DNA of 64,000 bases from Theristus sp. LFF4_11 (lineage: Eukaryota > Nematoda > Chromadorea > Monhysterida > Xyalidae), in assembly GCA_030248135.1 (NCBI GenBank), contig JASANC010000145.1, forward strand, positions 36,672-100,671, given 5' to 3'. The notes under the pieces are model-generated. The model searched no databases, had not been told where the DNA came from, and saw nothing but the letters and a program-made list of their open reading frames with translations. Within the stretch, counting starts at the first letter, position 1, and every line of letters begins with the position of its first letter. The position numbers and the translations under genes are program-made. This document shows, in pieces, positions 12,083 to 24,628 of the stretch.

Positions 12083-13179
12083 CATGCGCATGTATCCCAT
12101 TAGTGATACTGACACGAACAGAAAAAACAATGCTTTTTATAAATTGAACAAGATAAATGTATTGCTAACATTCTGGATAGCCTGTACCAGCCACCTTTGT
12201 AATTTTATGCACACTAATTTATGGTGCTCTGTCGAAAGGTGCGTTGTGGTTATACGAGAAACATCAAATGGTATTAAAATTATTCATGACGCCGTTATTT
12301 AGAATCGATAAAGCACTGCAAACCGACATGAAAGTTCTGAAATTTCAATGCACATTGTCTCATTTGATAACGTGGTTCGTGAAAGCGTAACGTCCTTTTT
12401 TCTGCTTATCTGGGCCTGAATTGAAGCATTCATTTGTAGTTAGTTTTTATTTGTCTGCAAAATCATCTCATACAAACGGGCCTCGAAACGCGGCAAATTA
12501 AAAAACGTTGCAATGTTCAGCGGCGGTAACAGTTTTGGAAAAGAATTGAAATGAGCAAAATAAGCGGCAGTCAATTCCCAAATTGGCGATAAAACCCATT
12601 TCATTAAGGCTGCTAACTCATTGCTCCGATACTAACAACGTGGACGTGATCTACGATGCTAGCAACCTAGAACAGTGTGCAGCAAAAGGCTGCTGGCTGA
12701 AAACATTGAAAATTGCAATTTTTTTCATGAGCGTTTTTTGACAAGCGTTAAAATTTGTTTTGAACGAAGGCTTTTTAGTATGTCTGCTCTTTTGTTTGCA
12801 ACTTCAAGTGTGTATCCATTTTATCTGAAAACTGGAAAAGAATTTTTGTTTGATTTAGTTAATAGAAAAGTGTTCGAGAAACGTTTTGTGGCATCATAAT
12901 ATAGTGTAGTCTCGCTTTTTCAGTAACGAGAGTTCGCACAGTCTTTAGTTGACATAAATTACTGATTCATAAAGGTCCAATCGCTACAAAAACTTTTTCA
13001 CGTCACAAATTTGGTTTGCTTTCTAGCCAGCATTATCAAACTGACACGAAACATGTCGAGATGCGAAGCGGAGATTATTTCAAACATTCCTGTGCGTTTT
13101 CAGCGTACATATGTTCATCCATCAAACTGAGACGTTTTTTCTCATTGTGACACGCGCTACTGAACCTGCTGTTTTATAT

Positions 13180-13684
13180 GCGTCTATCGTCGCCCTGGCT
13201 AATTTGTAGTTTTAGCTGATTGGTTGCCTGAACATCAGGTTAAAAAAATTGGAATGGATATCTTTTAAATTTTGTGATTTCTGTGTGTTTAGTTTGCGTG
13301 GGCAAACAGTGAGATTCTCAATAGAAAAATCTTGTTTATGATTTGTGAGTTGCAGACAAATCAGAAGCAGCAATTTTCATGTCAAATAAACTTCTTGTTC
13401 GAAAACAGGAACGATAGCTGACGACGACGACGTTTACCCTCGAAAAAATTTGCTGCAGAAAGTGTTGCCATGAAAACTGCTGCTTTTGATTTGTCTTCAT
13501 TTCATAAATCGAAAACAAGACGCATTTTCCATCAAAATCTCACTGTCTACCCACACAAAACAAACGCACAGATATCACAAAGCTAGAAAAAAGAAAATGT
13601 CCATTTCAATTTCTTTTTTTGAACCTGATGTTTCAGGCAACTAATCAGCTAATACTACAAGTTATCCAGGGCGTCTATAGACGC
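13180..13684. mobile_element. 505-bp fold-back (inverted-repeat) element
   Basis: The two ends are near-perfect inverted copies: left GCGTCTATCGTCGCCCTGG and AGCTGATTGGTTGCCTGAA, right the reverse complement of the same with a few mismatches. Similarity continues inward through a TGTGTGTTTAGTTTGCGTG/ACACAAAACAAACGCAC pair and a GCAGCAATTTTCATG/CATGAAAACTGCTGC pair to a loop near 13400-13440. No protein coded. Looks like a long-hairpin non-autonomous element. Confidence 0.7.
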
Positions 13685-15634
13685 GTCAGATTTCCTAGAT
13701 TTATATGCCGTTATCCCATCGGTATATGCATTCACAATTAAACGCTAGCAAAACACGCAGCATGGAACACCATATGTGTGCATCTTTTATTTTATTTAGT
13801 TTTTTTGCCGAACCATACCGCACCCCATGTCTTTGCTGTGTTTTTTACTCATTCACTCTCGAGTGGGAGGTCCCGAAACTTTTTTTTATTCCGCCATAGT
13901 TTGCATTATCAGAATCTGTACAATCTCCGCAGTATGTTTCAAGGGGATTTACATGCAGGATGGGCCGCCGTGTGGCGCGCCATTTTATAATTGAGTGAGC
14001 GCTTTTTCCACCGGCCACCAGCACCAGAGAGAACCCTGACAAATTCCAATGCAAAACTTTTCCGTTGCTGATGGAGCATAGCTTTGCTCTCTCGCACTTT
14101 TGTTTCTTTCATTGCGCACATGTGCGCAGTTGTACATACGTGATTCCATAATTTCGGCTTCGTAACTAACCGGAAATTGTTGTGCGCGCCTTTCGCTGTC
14201 AGCATTGTTATGCATCAGTTTTTGCACAGTGGTCTCCTCCGGATCAAAAATATCCGGACTAGAATCTGTTCTTTCGCGCTTTTTTTAGTTTTTATATTTT
14301 CCGAAACTTCTGTGTCTTGACTTCGGAACTACTGTTCATGTCCTGAGGCAATGACAATATTGGTATTCAAATAGGTTGGTGTTTTAATTAAATCTTTGAG
14401 ATATAGTAAACAGAGGAATCGACAAAAAAGTGCTAGATTCAGCTGTGTACATAAAAATTGTTTAATCGCATCATAAACATTCGAAATCGACAATGGCAAG
14501 GGAATCAGTCGCTTTATATCACAATGTTTTTTTGCTGCTCTGGCGGTCTCATGCCGTGAACACAGCCATCAACCAAGCACCAACACGCAACGTATGCTTG
14601 TGACATACGGCAGCTGCGGTGCACGCACACACGCACGAGCACAAGGTTGGGCTCGTTATATCGCTTTTTGCTATTTTGCTGTTGGTTTTCGAAACTGTAA
14701 TTTACTGTTTTTTTCAATTCGCAGCATCAGGCTGGCTGCATTTTCAAAGATCAGCATGACTTTCTCGAACACCAAATTTTTTGAAAATGTCAAATTTCAA
14801 GGTTTGACTGCATCAGCACTGACAAAAAATCATAGCTCTAGCAGCACTAATGCTACACAGGCCGCTAAAAAGGGTTTTCAGTACAGTCACGCATATTCAG
14901 CAGCAATGATTTGACAATAATGTCTTGCTGCTGCATGTAAATTTGTTGCAGAGACCAATAAAACCTGAACCTGAACATAGACTGCTTCCGTTGTCATGCC
15001 CGGTATATTTATGAAAGAAACTCGCTTTGCTGCCTGGGCGGGTGGCTGCATATCTGCTGCCACTTCGAGTGTTCAAGCGTTTTGCTGAGAAACTACGTTT
15101 TTGTGACTGCAAAACTTTGCTTCAAGCTTACAGCTGACCTTTGTGTTGCTCGGGCTTGTTGTTTTGAATTTTTCCAGACTCCTTTTCACCCCTTTTTTAT
15201 TATTCGGGAATTTAGTTACTAGAGTGTGTCAGTCGTTTATGCTACGTTCGAAACCTCGGTTAAAAAAACGGTGGCTAATGCATTTCTGAAAAGTTCACCT
15301 CGGCTCACACCATCATGTTTTTAGTTGATGACTTGCTGCAATATGCTTTCTATCATTTTGCTTGTTTGTGTGTATGTTTTCATTCTCCGTATTCGGTTCT
15401 AATTTGAGCTCCGATGATATATGAGACGAACGCTAATGGGAAATCATTATCAACGTTAATTATGCTGAAAAGCCAAACGATATTTGATAGATAGCCAAAC
15501 ATCTGCAGCCGTATGTGCGCGCGCTGAGTTCTTGTGTAACAGTGACAAGGTACACACGGTTTTGTTTGTTTGGCAAAAAAACGTGAAAAAAACCGTTTGC
15601 AGAGAGCAAATTCAAGTAAATATATGCGAAAACT

Positions 15635-16372
15635 ATGGACGAAAACGACGATGAAAACAATAAGCGAGTGGAGTGCACGGCAAATGCTAAGCGCGTTGCA
15701 TTCGCCCGCCAGCAGCCGCCGTGTAGCGGCCATTGGCTGCTGCTCTCCAGCGCTGCGTGTCTGAGTGTGATCGTGCAGCCGGTGCAGTCGGCCACCAAGT
15801 CCGGCGGCAACGTGCCGCTGCACATGGGCAGTCTCCGCCCACACCGGGTCGCCTCGTGCCAGCTGCGCGAATGGACGTGGCGCTGCGAGACTGCTGCGGA
15901 CTTCAACGCGTGCTGCGCGCACCTCTGTCCCGGGCGACGTCGGCAGCTGACGAAACGTCGCGTCTACAGTCCGCATTTCCTCTACTATCCGCTCGAGTGG
16001 GCGTGGGAGAATCTGACGACGGCCGAGTGCCTCTGTTGCGTTGAGCGGCCGGACGAGACCGAGTTCGTGTTGACGTTCGGCTTCTGGTCGTCGCTGCTGC
16101 TGCTGGTGTTGACGACGGCGCAGGCGATCATCGTCGCGTGCACCACGTTGACGTTCGACGCGTACAGATTCCGTGCGAAGACGCGCGCGACGCTGCGAAC
16201 GGACGCACGGACACGACAGCATTCTGGCACGGTCGTTGCTAATAATGTTCGCGGGCATTTGTTGGAGAAACGAAACAGGCGAAGACAGGTGGACGCGAGC
16301 AGAGAACCACGCCGACAAAAGCAGGACGACACGGCTGATCTGATGGAGACACGGGTAACGTTTGAACGGTGA
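15635..16372 (+). CDS. Unrecognised two-TM Cys-rich membrane protein
   Basis: A 245-residue open frame in a locally GC-rich, coding-like stretch, preceded by AT-rich DNA and followed by AATAAA near 16602. Layout: a short acidic N-terminus (MDENDDENN), a hydrophobic segment at about residues 32-55 (WLLLSSAACLSVIV), an extracytoplasmic loop of about 85 residues with nine or more Cys (CQLREWTWRC, FNACCAHLC, ECLCC) and one NLT glycosylation site, a second hydrophobic segment at about 143-168 (FWSSLLLLVLTTAQAIIVA), then a very basic tail. A good donor-like site (CGG|GTAACG) near 16353 would allow further exons. I do not recognise the family. It lies head-on to the dioxygenase gene (opposite strand). 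The 312-codon antisense frame here is taken as a shadow. Confidence 0.55.
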   Translation: MDENDDENNKRVECTANAKRVAFARQQPPCSGHWLLLSSAACLSVIVQPVQSATKSGGNVPLHMGSLRPHRVASCQLREWTWRCETAADFNACCAHLCPGRRRQLTKRRVYSPHFLYYPLEWAWENLTTAECLCCVERPDETEFVLTFGFWSSLLLLVLTTAQAIIVACTTLTFDAYRFRAKTRATLRTDARTRQHSGTVVANNVRGHLLEKRNRRRQVDASREPRRQKQDDTADLMETRVTFER

Positions 16373-16750
16373 TATAACGTTTGTTTAAATGATTGCTAAA
16401 TGATAATGGTTTAGAAAGTCCTTTCAAGTTCGCAGATTTATTAGTGTAGTCCCAACAAAATTGATAACTTTTTGAACAACGCAGTTTTGTTTTCCATGTT
16501 TTCGTTTTGATTTTTTATACTTCGTTTGTTTCAGACTCATTCGTGAATTTTATACTTATCTTCACTCCGACTCTAGTAAGAATTCAGTGGTGCTATGAAA
16601 AGAATAAATGTAACTTATTCTCGTAAGATCACGTCGTTTTCATCCACTGATCATTACGCGGTCACTGTGCACGTGGATTGAAATGTCTATCAGTTGCCGG
16701 TAAATCTTTCTAATTCGAGAAAACAACAGTTTGGTAAACGCTGAAAATTT

Positions 16751-18316
16751 TCATGCAGCGCGGATATTTGGGTTCGTTTTCGGATCTGTAAATTCGCGTG
16801 CACTGATTTTCAAATCGGTGCACGTTTTTAGTGCGTGAGAATCGTAGCGAGTCAACGGGTATTGGCCGTAGATCGCATTGTAGTGCAACTGCTTGGGGCT
16901 GTTCGTCGAAACGTTGTAGCTGGAAAATAGTTGTGTTCAAAACAAGCTAGCACATGTGCTGGCCCTTGCAATACGTTTTACCGCACAGGCCTTAATATAT
17001 GTCAACATTTGTTCAGTCTGTTGTGTTGACCTGACAATCTAAAAATGTTTTCACCTGCGTTAAAAATGTAGCCAACTTTACTTTATTTGCTTATTTGCTA
17101 ACCTGAAGATCAAATTCCAGCGTTTCACGTTCGAATTGTTGACATCACTGTGATGCAGCATGTTTGCGTGGAACATCACACAGTCGCCCGGTTGCAGATC
17201 GCAGTGCAACGTTGGTAGAACCTGACAATTGATTAGTTAGACATTGTGTCAATTTTATTGTCAGGCGTACCAACAAACAAACTTGTATCAATCAATAATC
17301 AATGCCAAATATCCTATTATTCTAAAATGAAGTTGCGCCGCACGTTTTGCACTAATTCGACGCGTTCTGGAGCAGCAGCGGTTTGCCCGGCAATGATCTG
17401 ATGCTCGATGCGTCCGCAGCGATGCGAACCTTTGATGACCTGTGAAAATTTCCCCTGACAACTTACCGTAGTTTCTTGATTCCGCAGAAAGAATATTCGA
17501 AATCAGCCGATCACCTACCTGGAGTCCACCGTTGTTTCTGTCACTTTGCGTCAGCGCAATGCAGCACGTGATCATCTGTGGAAACGGAGCCTTATTCTTG
17601 TACCAGTAACTGCGTGTGATAAATCTTCACGTACTATTTTCAGGTGTTGACAATGTTTTTTAAACCCTGAAACTCTAACCCATAGTCCTGGTGCCAGTGC
17701 ACGATTCCGCCCGTCTTTTCGCGTTTTTTAACCACTTTTGCATGGTATAAATAGAGCTCGCCTTCGTTGAGGAGCTATTGAATCATAAGTGAAACGTTTC
17801 AGTGTTTAGCTTTCTATAAACAGGCTTGCAATGTATGTTTGACCTGTTCAGCCAGCCCAACGGTTTTCGCGTTGCCAGCAGTGCGTCCGAGCACGTCAGT
17901 GCCCGGCTCAATCCACTGGCCGACGTTGTACTGCTTGCCGCCTGTGTCATTCATTGTGAAGTGCGATTCGTTGAACTGCTGGCATTGCTCGAGCGCATTC
18001 TTTAGCTTTTCGATTTCAACTGCCGATAACAGATTCCTGTGAACAAAGTTGGGTTGCTTACTGGAATTCCGTTTGTGTCACATAAACAAGGAAACTTGAA
18101 AAACTCCATTAATGCTAGCCTAATAATCAGAAATCCGTCGCGCGCGAAATCGTCAACCATTTGAGGGGTTGCTGCCGGAGTTCGGATGTCATCGTTGTCC
18201 ACGAATTCGTAAACACTTTCTGTGTTTTAATGCAAAAATATTCGAAGTCACTCACAGTTGTTTTTTCCTTTTCTGTTTTCGGTAAAATGTTTACCTTCAA
18301 GTTTCGTAAATGACAT
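16751..18316 (-). CDS. Phytanoyl-CoA dioxygenase (PhyH) family enzyme
   Basis: Fe(II)/2-oxoglutarate-dependent oxygenase with a double-stranded beta-helix fold, 294 residues. Eight exons: 18316-18295, 18219-18120, 18036-17844, 17774-17680, 17609-17519, 17439-17344, 17221-17103 and 16919-16751; all phases close. Iron ligands are visible: the HxD in HWHQD and the distal His in FHANMLHHSD. PhyH landmarks in order are DGFLIIR near the N-terminus, GGLQ with GSHRCGRIEH, then GQTAAAPERVEL and LQPGDCVMF, and an Arg that would bind 2-oxoglutarate near NVKRWNL. Sequence style is closer to the proline/ectoine-hydroxylase-like branch than to human PHYHD1. No organelle-targeting signal stands out. Intron 2 fits the alignment only with a GC donor (AG|GCTAGC at 18119); GT alternatives insert extra residues between DGFLIIR and NLLSAVE. 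Substrate unknown. Confidence 0.85.
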
Positions 18317-18651
18317 CGCGCTTTGTATTGGGCTTCTTCCAACTATGCCGATAAAATAATGTGAAAACAATCTTGCGGTTGGTTAAGTTTTGTGGAACAC
18401 GTGACTTTTTTCCGTTTGCGATAAAATCTGCCATGCTGAAGCTGCATAAGTTGCCATGAAATGTGTAGGTTGTTTTTACAACCGCACAGAATAGATTTTT
18501 TTGTGTACGTTGCAATGACAAACACAATATCGCAAGATAATGGACCCAAATAATCTTAAATTCGATCCGTGTAAATAGTTCAGAAAGACACCGTAAATTT
18601 TATCACAACATTAAACATGGAACAAATAAGACAAAAATATCTTAATATCAC

Positions 18652-21600
18652 TCAAGACATTAAGCGGAATGCTTTCAAGTCCATTGGATCCATAGCGAAC
18701 GACATTTTGCGAATGTTCATTGCGTCTGACAGATTTTGTACTCCATTGATCGCGGTCTCCTGTACTGAGTGAAAGCCAAGCCCAGTCAACATCTGGCGTA
18801 GCACTGGCTGAAAGTGACAGTATTGAATGTGCAGTCAAACTGACGACCTTGAGCCAGATATACAAAAGAAAACGAGCAATAGGTGAATTTAGAAGTGTGT
18901 AGTTTTATTATTTTACAATCGAACTCTAAATTATAAGCAATCAGTGGGTTAATTGCTGTTTGCGGTAGGCAATCACCAGCACAGAAAGCATGCATCGCGT
19001 GATCACCAACCAATCAGCGATCACCAACCAATCAGTCGATTGCCTACAAGTTAGCGTTCGACTATAGAGCGCGTGTTTTTCACCGACTGACATCGATCTG
19101 ATTTGGCAGAAACGAGCACGCGGTCGTGACGAGCTGCTGCTCTGCGAAGCGTCCGTCGATCGCCCACCGATGCAACACGAGCAGCCACTGGGCGCCGCTG
19201 TCGCCGAGGGGTCGCAGGTGCACGATTTCGTAGTTGCACGGCCACAACGCGTCACTGCCGGCGGCCAGCAAGAACTCGCCGCCGTCGCTCATCGCCGCGA
19301 GCTGTCTGTCCCAATGCTGCTTCTCGTTCGTCTCGTACTCCATGACCAGCGTGATCGGCGGCGTCATGAGCAGCGTGCGAGCGTGGTGGCTGTTCAGACT
19401 GGCGTACTGCGTCGACGCCGCTATCGGAAACACGAACCTCGATGAGGAATTGTCTCTGCTCGCGGTTTGTCGCTCAAGAACGATCGTGAATTCACTTTTC
19501 GTCGGTCGACAGTCGTCCATCATTCCGTCGCTACCGCCGCCGACTCCTTTGGAGTCGTCCTTTCGTGTGTAACGATCTGGAATTACAAAACTTTGAATTC
19601 CGCTCACTGTTCAGGACAGCCTACAGGTTTGCAAGATGAAATGATTTGGATTTGAAATATATTATATGGTTTCAGGAAGATCGGAGGCACAAAGTTTCAC
19701 GCCCTTAAAAAACCGCAAAATCGAACCAAACCCTAGATACGTCACCAGACGTTGACGTTCATCGTAACCTCATATTTTGAATTCCGTAAAACATTTTTGT
19801 ATCCCCGCGTGCAAACGCATTGAGTCTCGGATACAAAATTAAAGATAATACCGACCGAGCATTATCTCAACAGTGCTGTTATCGACGTTCCACGGTCTAA
19901 CAGTGACCCCATGTCCGTAGTCTGCGTGTATGCTCAATCTCAGTTGTGTGTCACCGTCTATCGACAACGTTGCTCCCATTGGCTGATAGTTGATAGCGAT
20001 TTTTTCGTTGGGATTGAATGTCCGTCTGAGCATCTGAATGGATTTGGTTTAGAAATTTCAATTCAGAATCTTTGTTCACAATGTGTTATTGTATAGTTAA
20101 AACCATCCAATCCAACACAACCTACTTGTAAACCTAGATTATCCGTATAAAACTGATTGTCGCTACGGCGAATGGTGCTATTCAATTGAACAATTAGATT
20201 TTCGTTGTCTTTGTGGATGTTACTCAAATCGACCACGTTCTTCATCTGTATGTTTGGGCTTATTGCTGAAATTGACATTATTTTGACAACTTTCACTTTG
20301 TCTGCGCCGTCTCCTACTTAACGTACCATCGACACAAACAGCGTGGTGTATCCGATGCGCCAACGAATGAACGCAGGATTCCAGAAAACCGTCGATTATT
20401 AGAAAACTGGTTGGTAATGGCCACATCTGATGAAAAATTTTAAAATTCTGCTAAAACCACTGCAAAGCAAAAATAAATAAAAAAATCACTTGCAGATGGT
20501 GGAGATGGCGGGTCCAATACGTATGGCCCCTGTGCTCCGTAACGCAATGGGCCCAGAGCTTGTCGCTGTTCCACTTGTTCCTCAATTGACATCTCTGTGT
20601 AATCGGCAAAGTTTATCGTGAATGGAAAGGTGACTTCGCCGACTGCAGGATGCTTGATTGCCTGCAGTTTGTAAAAGTTCTTTTTTTCACTTTTGTTGTT
20701 TTTGTTTCTCTGGAATGAAAAACATACTTGGAGCAGGCCCGTTTGTGGGTCATGCAGCGTTGTGACCTCACCATACGGAACTGTCATTTCCACATGAGAT
20801 CCATTGGGGTCCAAAAATTCTTTTTTAAAAAGTCTGAAAAGCCATTTGATTGGTTTTCTGTTTTATTCAAACGCCTTAAAACGAAACAACAGCAGACAGG
20901 CAAACCTGAATGCTGGCGCGTCAGTCAAATTGCCAATTCTTAAAGACGAAAATCTTGTTGGAGGCTTCACTGTATCGGTAAAGTTCAACATGAAATACTG
21001 AATCGATAGAGGTGCCAAACGTGCAGAGAACACAACCTGAGCAGGAGAACGTACTTAAATTTAAAATAAAACTGTACCGAAGCAAAGACAAAAACCTCGA
21101 AGCAGTCCCGGTCGACGGTTCCGTTCATGATGGAAGGATTGATTTGAGCCTCGATGACATCAGCCAGCAGCACATCAATCACCGTCACCATCGGGTTGCG
21201 CAGGCGCACGCGTGTCAAATGCTCTCGCGCAAATGAGGCCGCATTGAAGACTTTCAGTATTCTACACCAAACAACTGCGAACCATCATGTAAACCAAATC
21301 ACATTGAAAACAACTAATAAAAACGAACTTTCAAAGGCATAAAATCTATTTATAGCATACATCGCATCACCAAGTTCGCCAACAAGACATTCTGTTTGAT
21401 CAATCTCCTCGTATTTTGTGCGTTTCTCCAGCTGGAAAACTAGACACGTAGTTCCGTTTGTTTGTTGCATATTCAGATAATATTGTGTAGCAAGAGACGT
21501 ATTCATTATTCAAACCGTGCTCCATTTTCCGCCGGCTGATATTGATTTGGTGATCACCTGATCCAGATGCAGCAGAGCCATGAACATCCTAAACATGAGA

Positions 21601-24600
21601 AACGGACTTTCTTGAAAAGTGCATTTGCAACAGTTGAACGATACATTTCAACTTTGAACGCCATATTCACTTACTTTTTACCGTAGTCAGTGGCCACCGA
21701 CTTCTTGCTGGTGCCCGTAATTGCGTCGTGGTGTTGGAACAACGCCAGCTGGCGCCGTGCCGTGCTGAGCATCTGCATTAAGCTGCCCCGCTCGATTGCT
21801 TGCTGCCGAGCTGCCTGGTTTCCAATGCCATGCTTTTGTTCGTATGCCCATTGTCCTTCCGTGCTTAGCGTTGTTTGTTTGCTAAGATAGTGGCAAACCA
21901 GTAAATCCACACCTCGCACTCGAGCCTGCAGGTTACTGGCCATTATTAGACAGGAACAATATTGACCTCACGCTAGAAACACTGACCATTTCTGTTTTTG
22001 TTTTAGAAATTTTTATTGTGTCCGAAATGGTCAATACACATATGTATTTTATCAGAAATGGTCAGTTATTCATTTTATTAGACATTGGATTAAAATTCAA
22101 AAACGGAAACGGAATTTTTTCAAATAAAGTTAAAAAAACTAGCCAGTAGTTGACGTTCTCGATGTTTGTTGAACGGTCGAGACGTAAAATAACCGGTCCA
22201 ATAATCCCTCATGAATTCTGTGTATGGAAAGAAGTCACCGGAAACTGTGGCCAGCGGCGCTTTGTCCAATTTACGTTGACGTACTTCATTGAAGTATTCC
22301 GTTAGCACACCATATTTCACATCTGAATTGAAATTTTCGTATAAAAAAGTTTGATTCAATTGACAACAACGCTACAACTGAAAACTAAATGTTCGTTGCT
22401 TTTACCAATGTTCCATTCGGTGTTATTGTTGATGTAGTCCATCAATGGAGTGAGATTTTCGTGAACAATTTTGAATTCGTCCACCGTAGTCCACCGAAAA
22501 TCGTCTCCCCAAATGTTCAGCACAACGTTTTCCGTGTTATAAGCAGACGCCAGTGACCTCCATTGTTTGACAAGATCTGCCGACCTGAATAACAGCTTTC
22601 ATTCGATCGTTTTTGATTTTTATTGAAAAAAAACTTTTTTAGGGTCAACCTCACTTGACTGCAAGATTTTCGTCGGTGATTTTCACTGGACCAGGTTTAC
22701 CATTTTGGCAGACTTGCACGTCTGGATACCTTAGCAACCGCTTAAAATCGTACTGACAACAGACGCCGGCGTCGAAACCGCATGAGTATGGCACGGTGTA
22801 GGCAAGCGACGGCAGCACGTGCGTCAGAACATTGTGTGTGCCGTGTGCGTCTCAAATGGTGTCATTAAACATCATCGTTTGTTGGCAACTAAAGCAACAT
22901 TTGTGGCTTTCAAAACATTTACGGTTTGTCAGACACACGCACACACCGAACTGTTGCTGCCATTGAAACGGATTCAATCGGTGTTTGAACATTCGTAGCT
23001 TTGTGGAGCGTGGCACACGTGAGAGGATGTGATTGTGAATGTTGGCTTTGCTCAGTAGGTACGGCACTGTGGGACCGTAGCCGAACGGGTCAATCGACCA
23101 GCCAGACTTCACAGAGTAGTTCGCTGCGCAGGGAAACGTAGTTAAGGGGTCACATTGTGCTTTGGACTTTGTTGAAAAAGTAAGCATAGAGACTACTACA
23201 CGTGATACACTTCGAGAACGAGGCTACTAAGTCGACTACTAGTCGAACACTAAAATTTAGGCAATCAGCTGATTGGTTGGTGATCACGTGATCCGTGCTT
23301 TCTATACAGGCAATGCTGTGGGGGCAGAGTCTGTCCCGTACAGGAAAGCATATGCATCAAGTGTTCACCAATCAACCAGCTGATTGCCTATAATTTAGAG
23401 TTCGGCTGTATTGCTAATAAAAACACGTTTCTACAGTATTCGTAACACGTAAACTTGATTTTAGTGTAGCCAGCCTCCATATTTTCATTCCGTGCACTAA
23501 CCAAAGACGCTCGCGAGAAACTGATGTCCCTCGATGATGTTATCGATGGTGGCGAAGAAATGCGCGCTCGCTTCATCAGTCATCGTCCAAGAGCCGAGCG
23601 TCAGTTCGAGACGACCCTCGTGCACCAGCCTGAAGTAGTGCACAATCAGTGTTTTAGTTAAAACTGGATGTCAAAAAAGCTGGACACTTGAAACTGGTCG
23701 ACCTTCTCACGGTACTTCGCTGGTCGCTTTTCAGTTTCTGCCACCACGGATAGAGAAAGGAGGCCTCAGCGAACGTGAACGTCATGTCCGTCGTGTTGCT
23801 AAGAAAGGCCAGCATCGAATTTAAAATGCCATCCACCGTGATCTGATATGACTCGTATGTTTGCAACCATCCTGCAAACTTGTATATGATAACACAGTTT
23901 TGCGCATATGATGCTGAATTTGCAACTGGTTGCAGTTGAAAGAGTCAATGAAATGACGCCTTGTGATGAAAGAGCGAAATATGAAAAATTACATTGATTC
24001 GAACGACATCGTTTTATCGGTTGTTTTCCAAAATCTTACCCGGATCACAATGGGAGTGCGGAACAATGAACACCATTAGTTTCTCTTTTGATTCCGATTC
24101 TTTCAAATAAAATTCGTTGCCTCTGGACTCGGTCTTTGGGATTCCACCACCGTTGGGGTCAGTCTGTAACACCAAATAACAAAGTTATCAAAAAAGCAGT
24201 GACAGTCTTGATCATGCGAGTTATACTGACAAAAAACTAACAAAAAAAGATAGTTTTAGTACTGACCGTTTCCCAAGTAGTGCGCGGTGACAGCGGCACC
24301 AAAAATATTTGTGAATCAGCTCTATCGTAGCCACTTTTCTTGCGCATCTCGCTTCGATCGACAAAGACATTCTGAATTTTTTAGTGATTTTGGCACACGT
24401 CATTTCACACGTTGGAATATAATTTGATATAAAACAAACCTTTGTCATTTTTGAAACTTTAAAAAATCTTATGATTTTTAAAGATAAATCCCTTAAGCAA
24501 GAAAGCACGTGTACCCGTGTTCTGCTGACGGTCTTGCTAGGCCAAATGTGGTAAATTATATGGAAAATCAGCAGTAATATGAGCACTGCTGCAATCGTGC

Positions 24601-24628
24601 GCACGTGCCTCTGCGGGTAAAATCGCAT
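18652..24628 (-). CDS. Golgi-type alpha-mannosidase II (GH38)
   Basis: Trims two mannoses from hybrid N-glycans in the Golgi lumen. 21 exons close in phase and give 1144 residues, the length I recall for human MAN2A1: 24628-24530, 24371-24267, 24163-24040, 23871-23703, 23629-23502, 23123-22947, 22850-22655, 22584-22406, 22322-22144, 21925-21675, 21588-21516, 21431-21325, 21261-21078, 21036-20906, 20833-20728, 20661-20494, about 20426-20327, 20265-20126, 20033-19856, 19576-19092 and 18807-18652. A type II signal anchor ([18 protein letters not shown]) follows a short basic tail. Catalytic and zinc motifs: PHSHCDPGW, nucleophile Asp in WSIDPFG, GDDFRW, SGDFFPY, and [10 protein letters not shown]. 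The C-terminus ([10 protein letters not shown]) aligns with the family end. Introns 9 and 16 need GC donors (22143, 20493). Introns 5 and 20 carry element X. The residue between His and Asp of the first zinc motif is Cys instead of the usual Asn. Confidence 0.9.
18914..19067. mobile_element. Inverted-repeat element X in mannosidase intron 20
   Basis: About 154 bp with inverted ends (ACAATCGAACTCTAAATTAT / GTTAGCGTTCGACTAT), the CACCAACCAATCAG box and the central CACAGAAAGCATGCATCGCG. Lies wholly inside the last intron of the mannosidase gene. The centre differs from other copies, with the CACCAACCAATCAG box duplicated. Confidence 0.7.
23240..23410. mobile_element. Inverted-repeat element X in mannosidase intron 5
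   Basis: About 170 bp, ends TAGTCGAACACTAAAATTTA and AATTTAGAGTTCGGCTGTA, inner arms CAGCTGATTGGTTGGTGATC / CACCAATCAACCAGCTGATT, centre CAATGCTGTGGGGGCAGAGT. Near-palindromic, non-coding. Confidence 0.75.

Larger units (their letters stand above)
8670..15630. other. Gene-poor AT-rich region, 7 kb
   Basis: Between the K2P exon and the unknown gene at 15.6 kb I see no convincing gene apart from one candidate exon (10354-10508). The open frames are short and AT-biased. The region holds a complete element Y (11796-12082) and a 505-bp fold-back element (13180-13684), described separately. It could contain 5' non-coding exons or regulatory DNA of the K2P gene; nothing in the sequence proves this. 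Confidence 0.5.

Noticed and set aside
15380..16318. 312-codon minus-strand frame
   Set aside because: Lies antisense to the GC-rich plus-strand frame 15635-16372, which has membrane segments and sensible Cys spacing; the minus frame has no domain and runs into AT-rich DNA.
18780..18850. Alternative mannosidase exon reading RQFDCTF from the minus strand
   Set aside because: It looks like the GFDC motif of the family, but the frame stops and does not join; the acceptor TTTCAG before 18807 joins in phase 0 and gives the expected C-terminus.
21500..21520. In-frame TGA in the mannosidase after GGKWST, suggesting a pseudogene
   Set aside because: A roughly 84-nt intron (GTTTGA at 21515 to TTTTCCAG before 21431) in phase 0 removes it, and the whole gene then adds up to 1144 residues.
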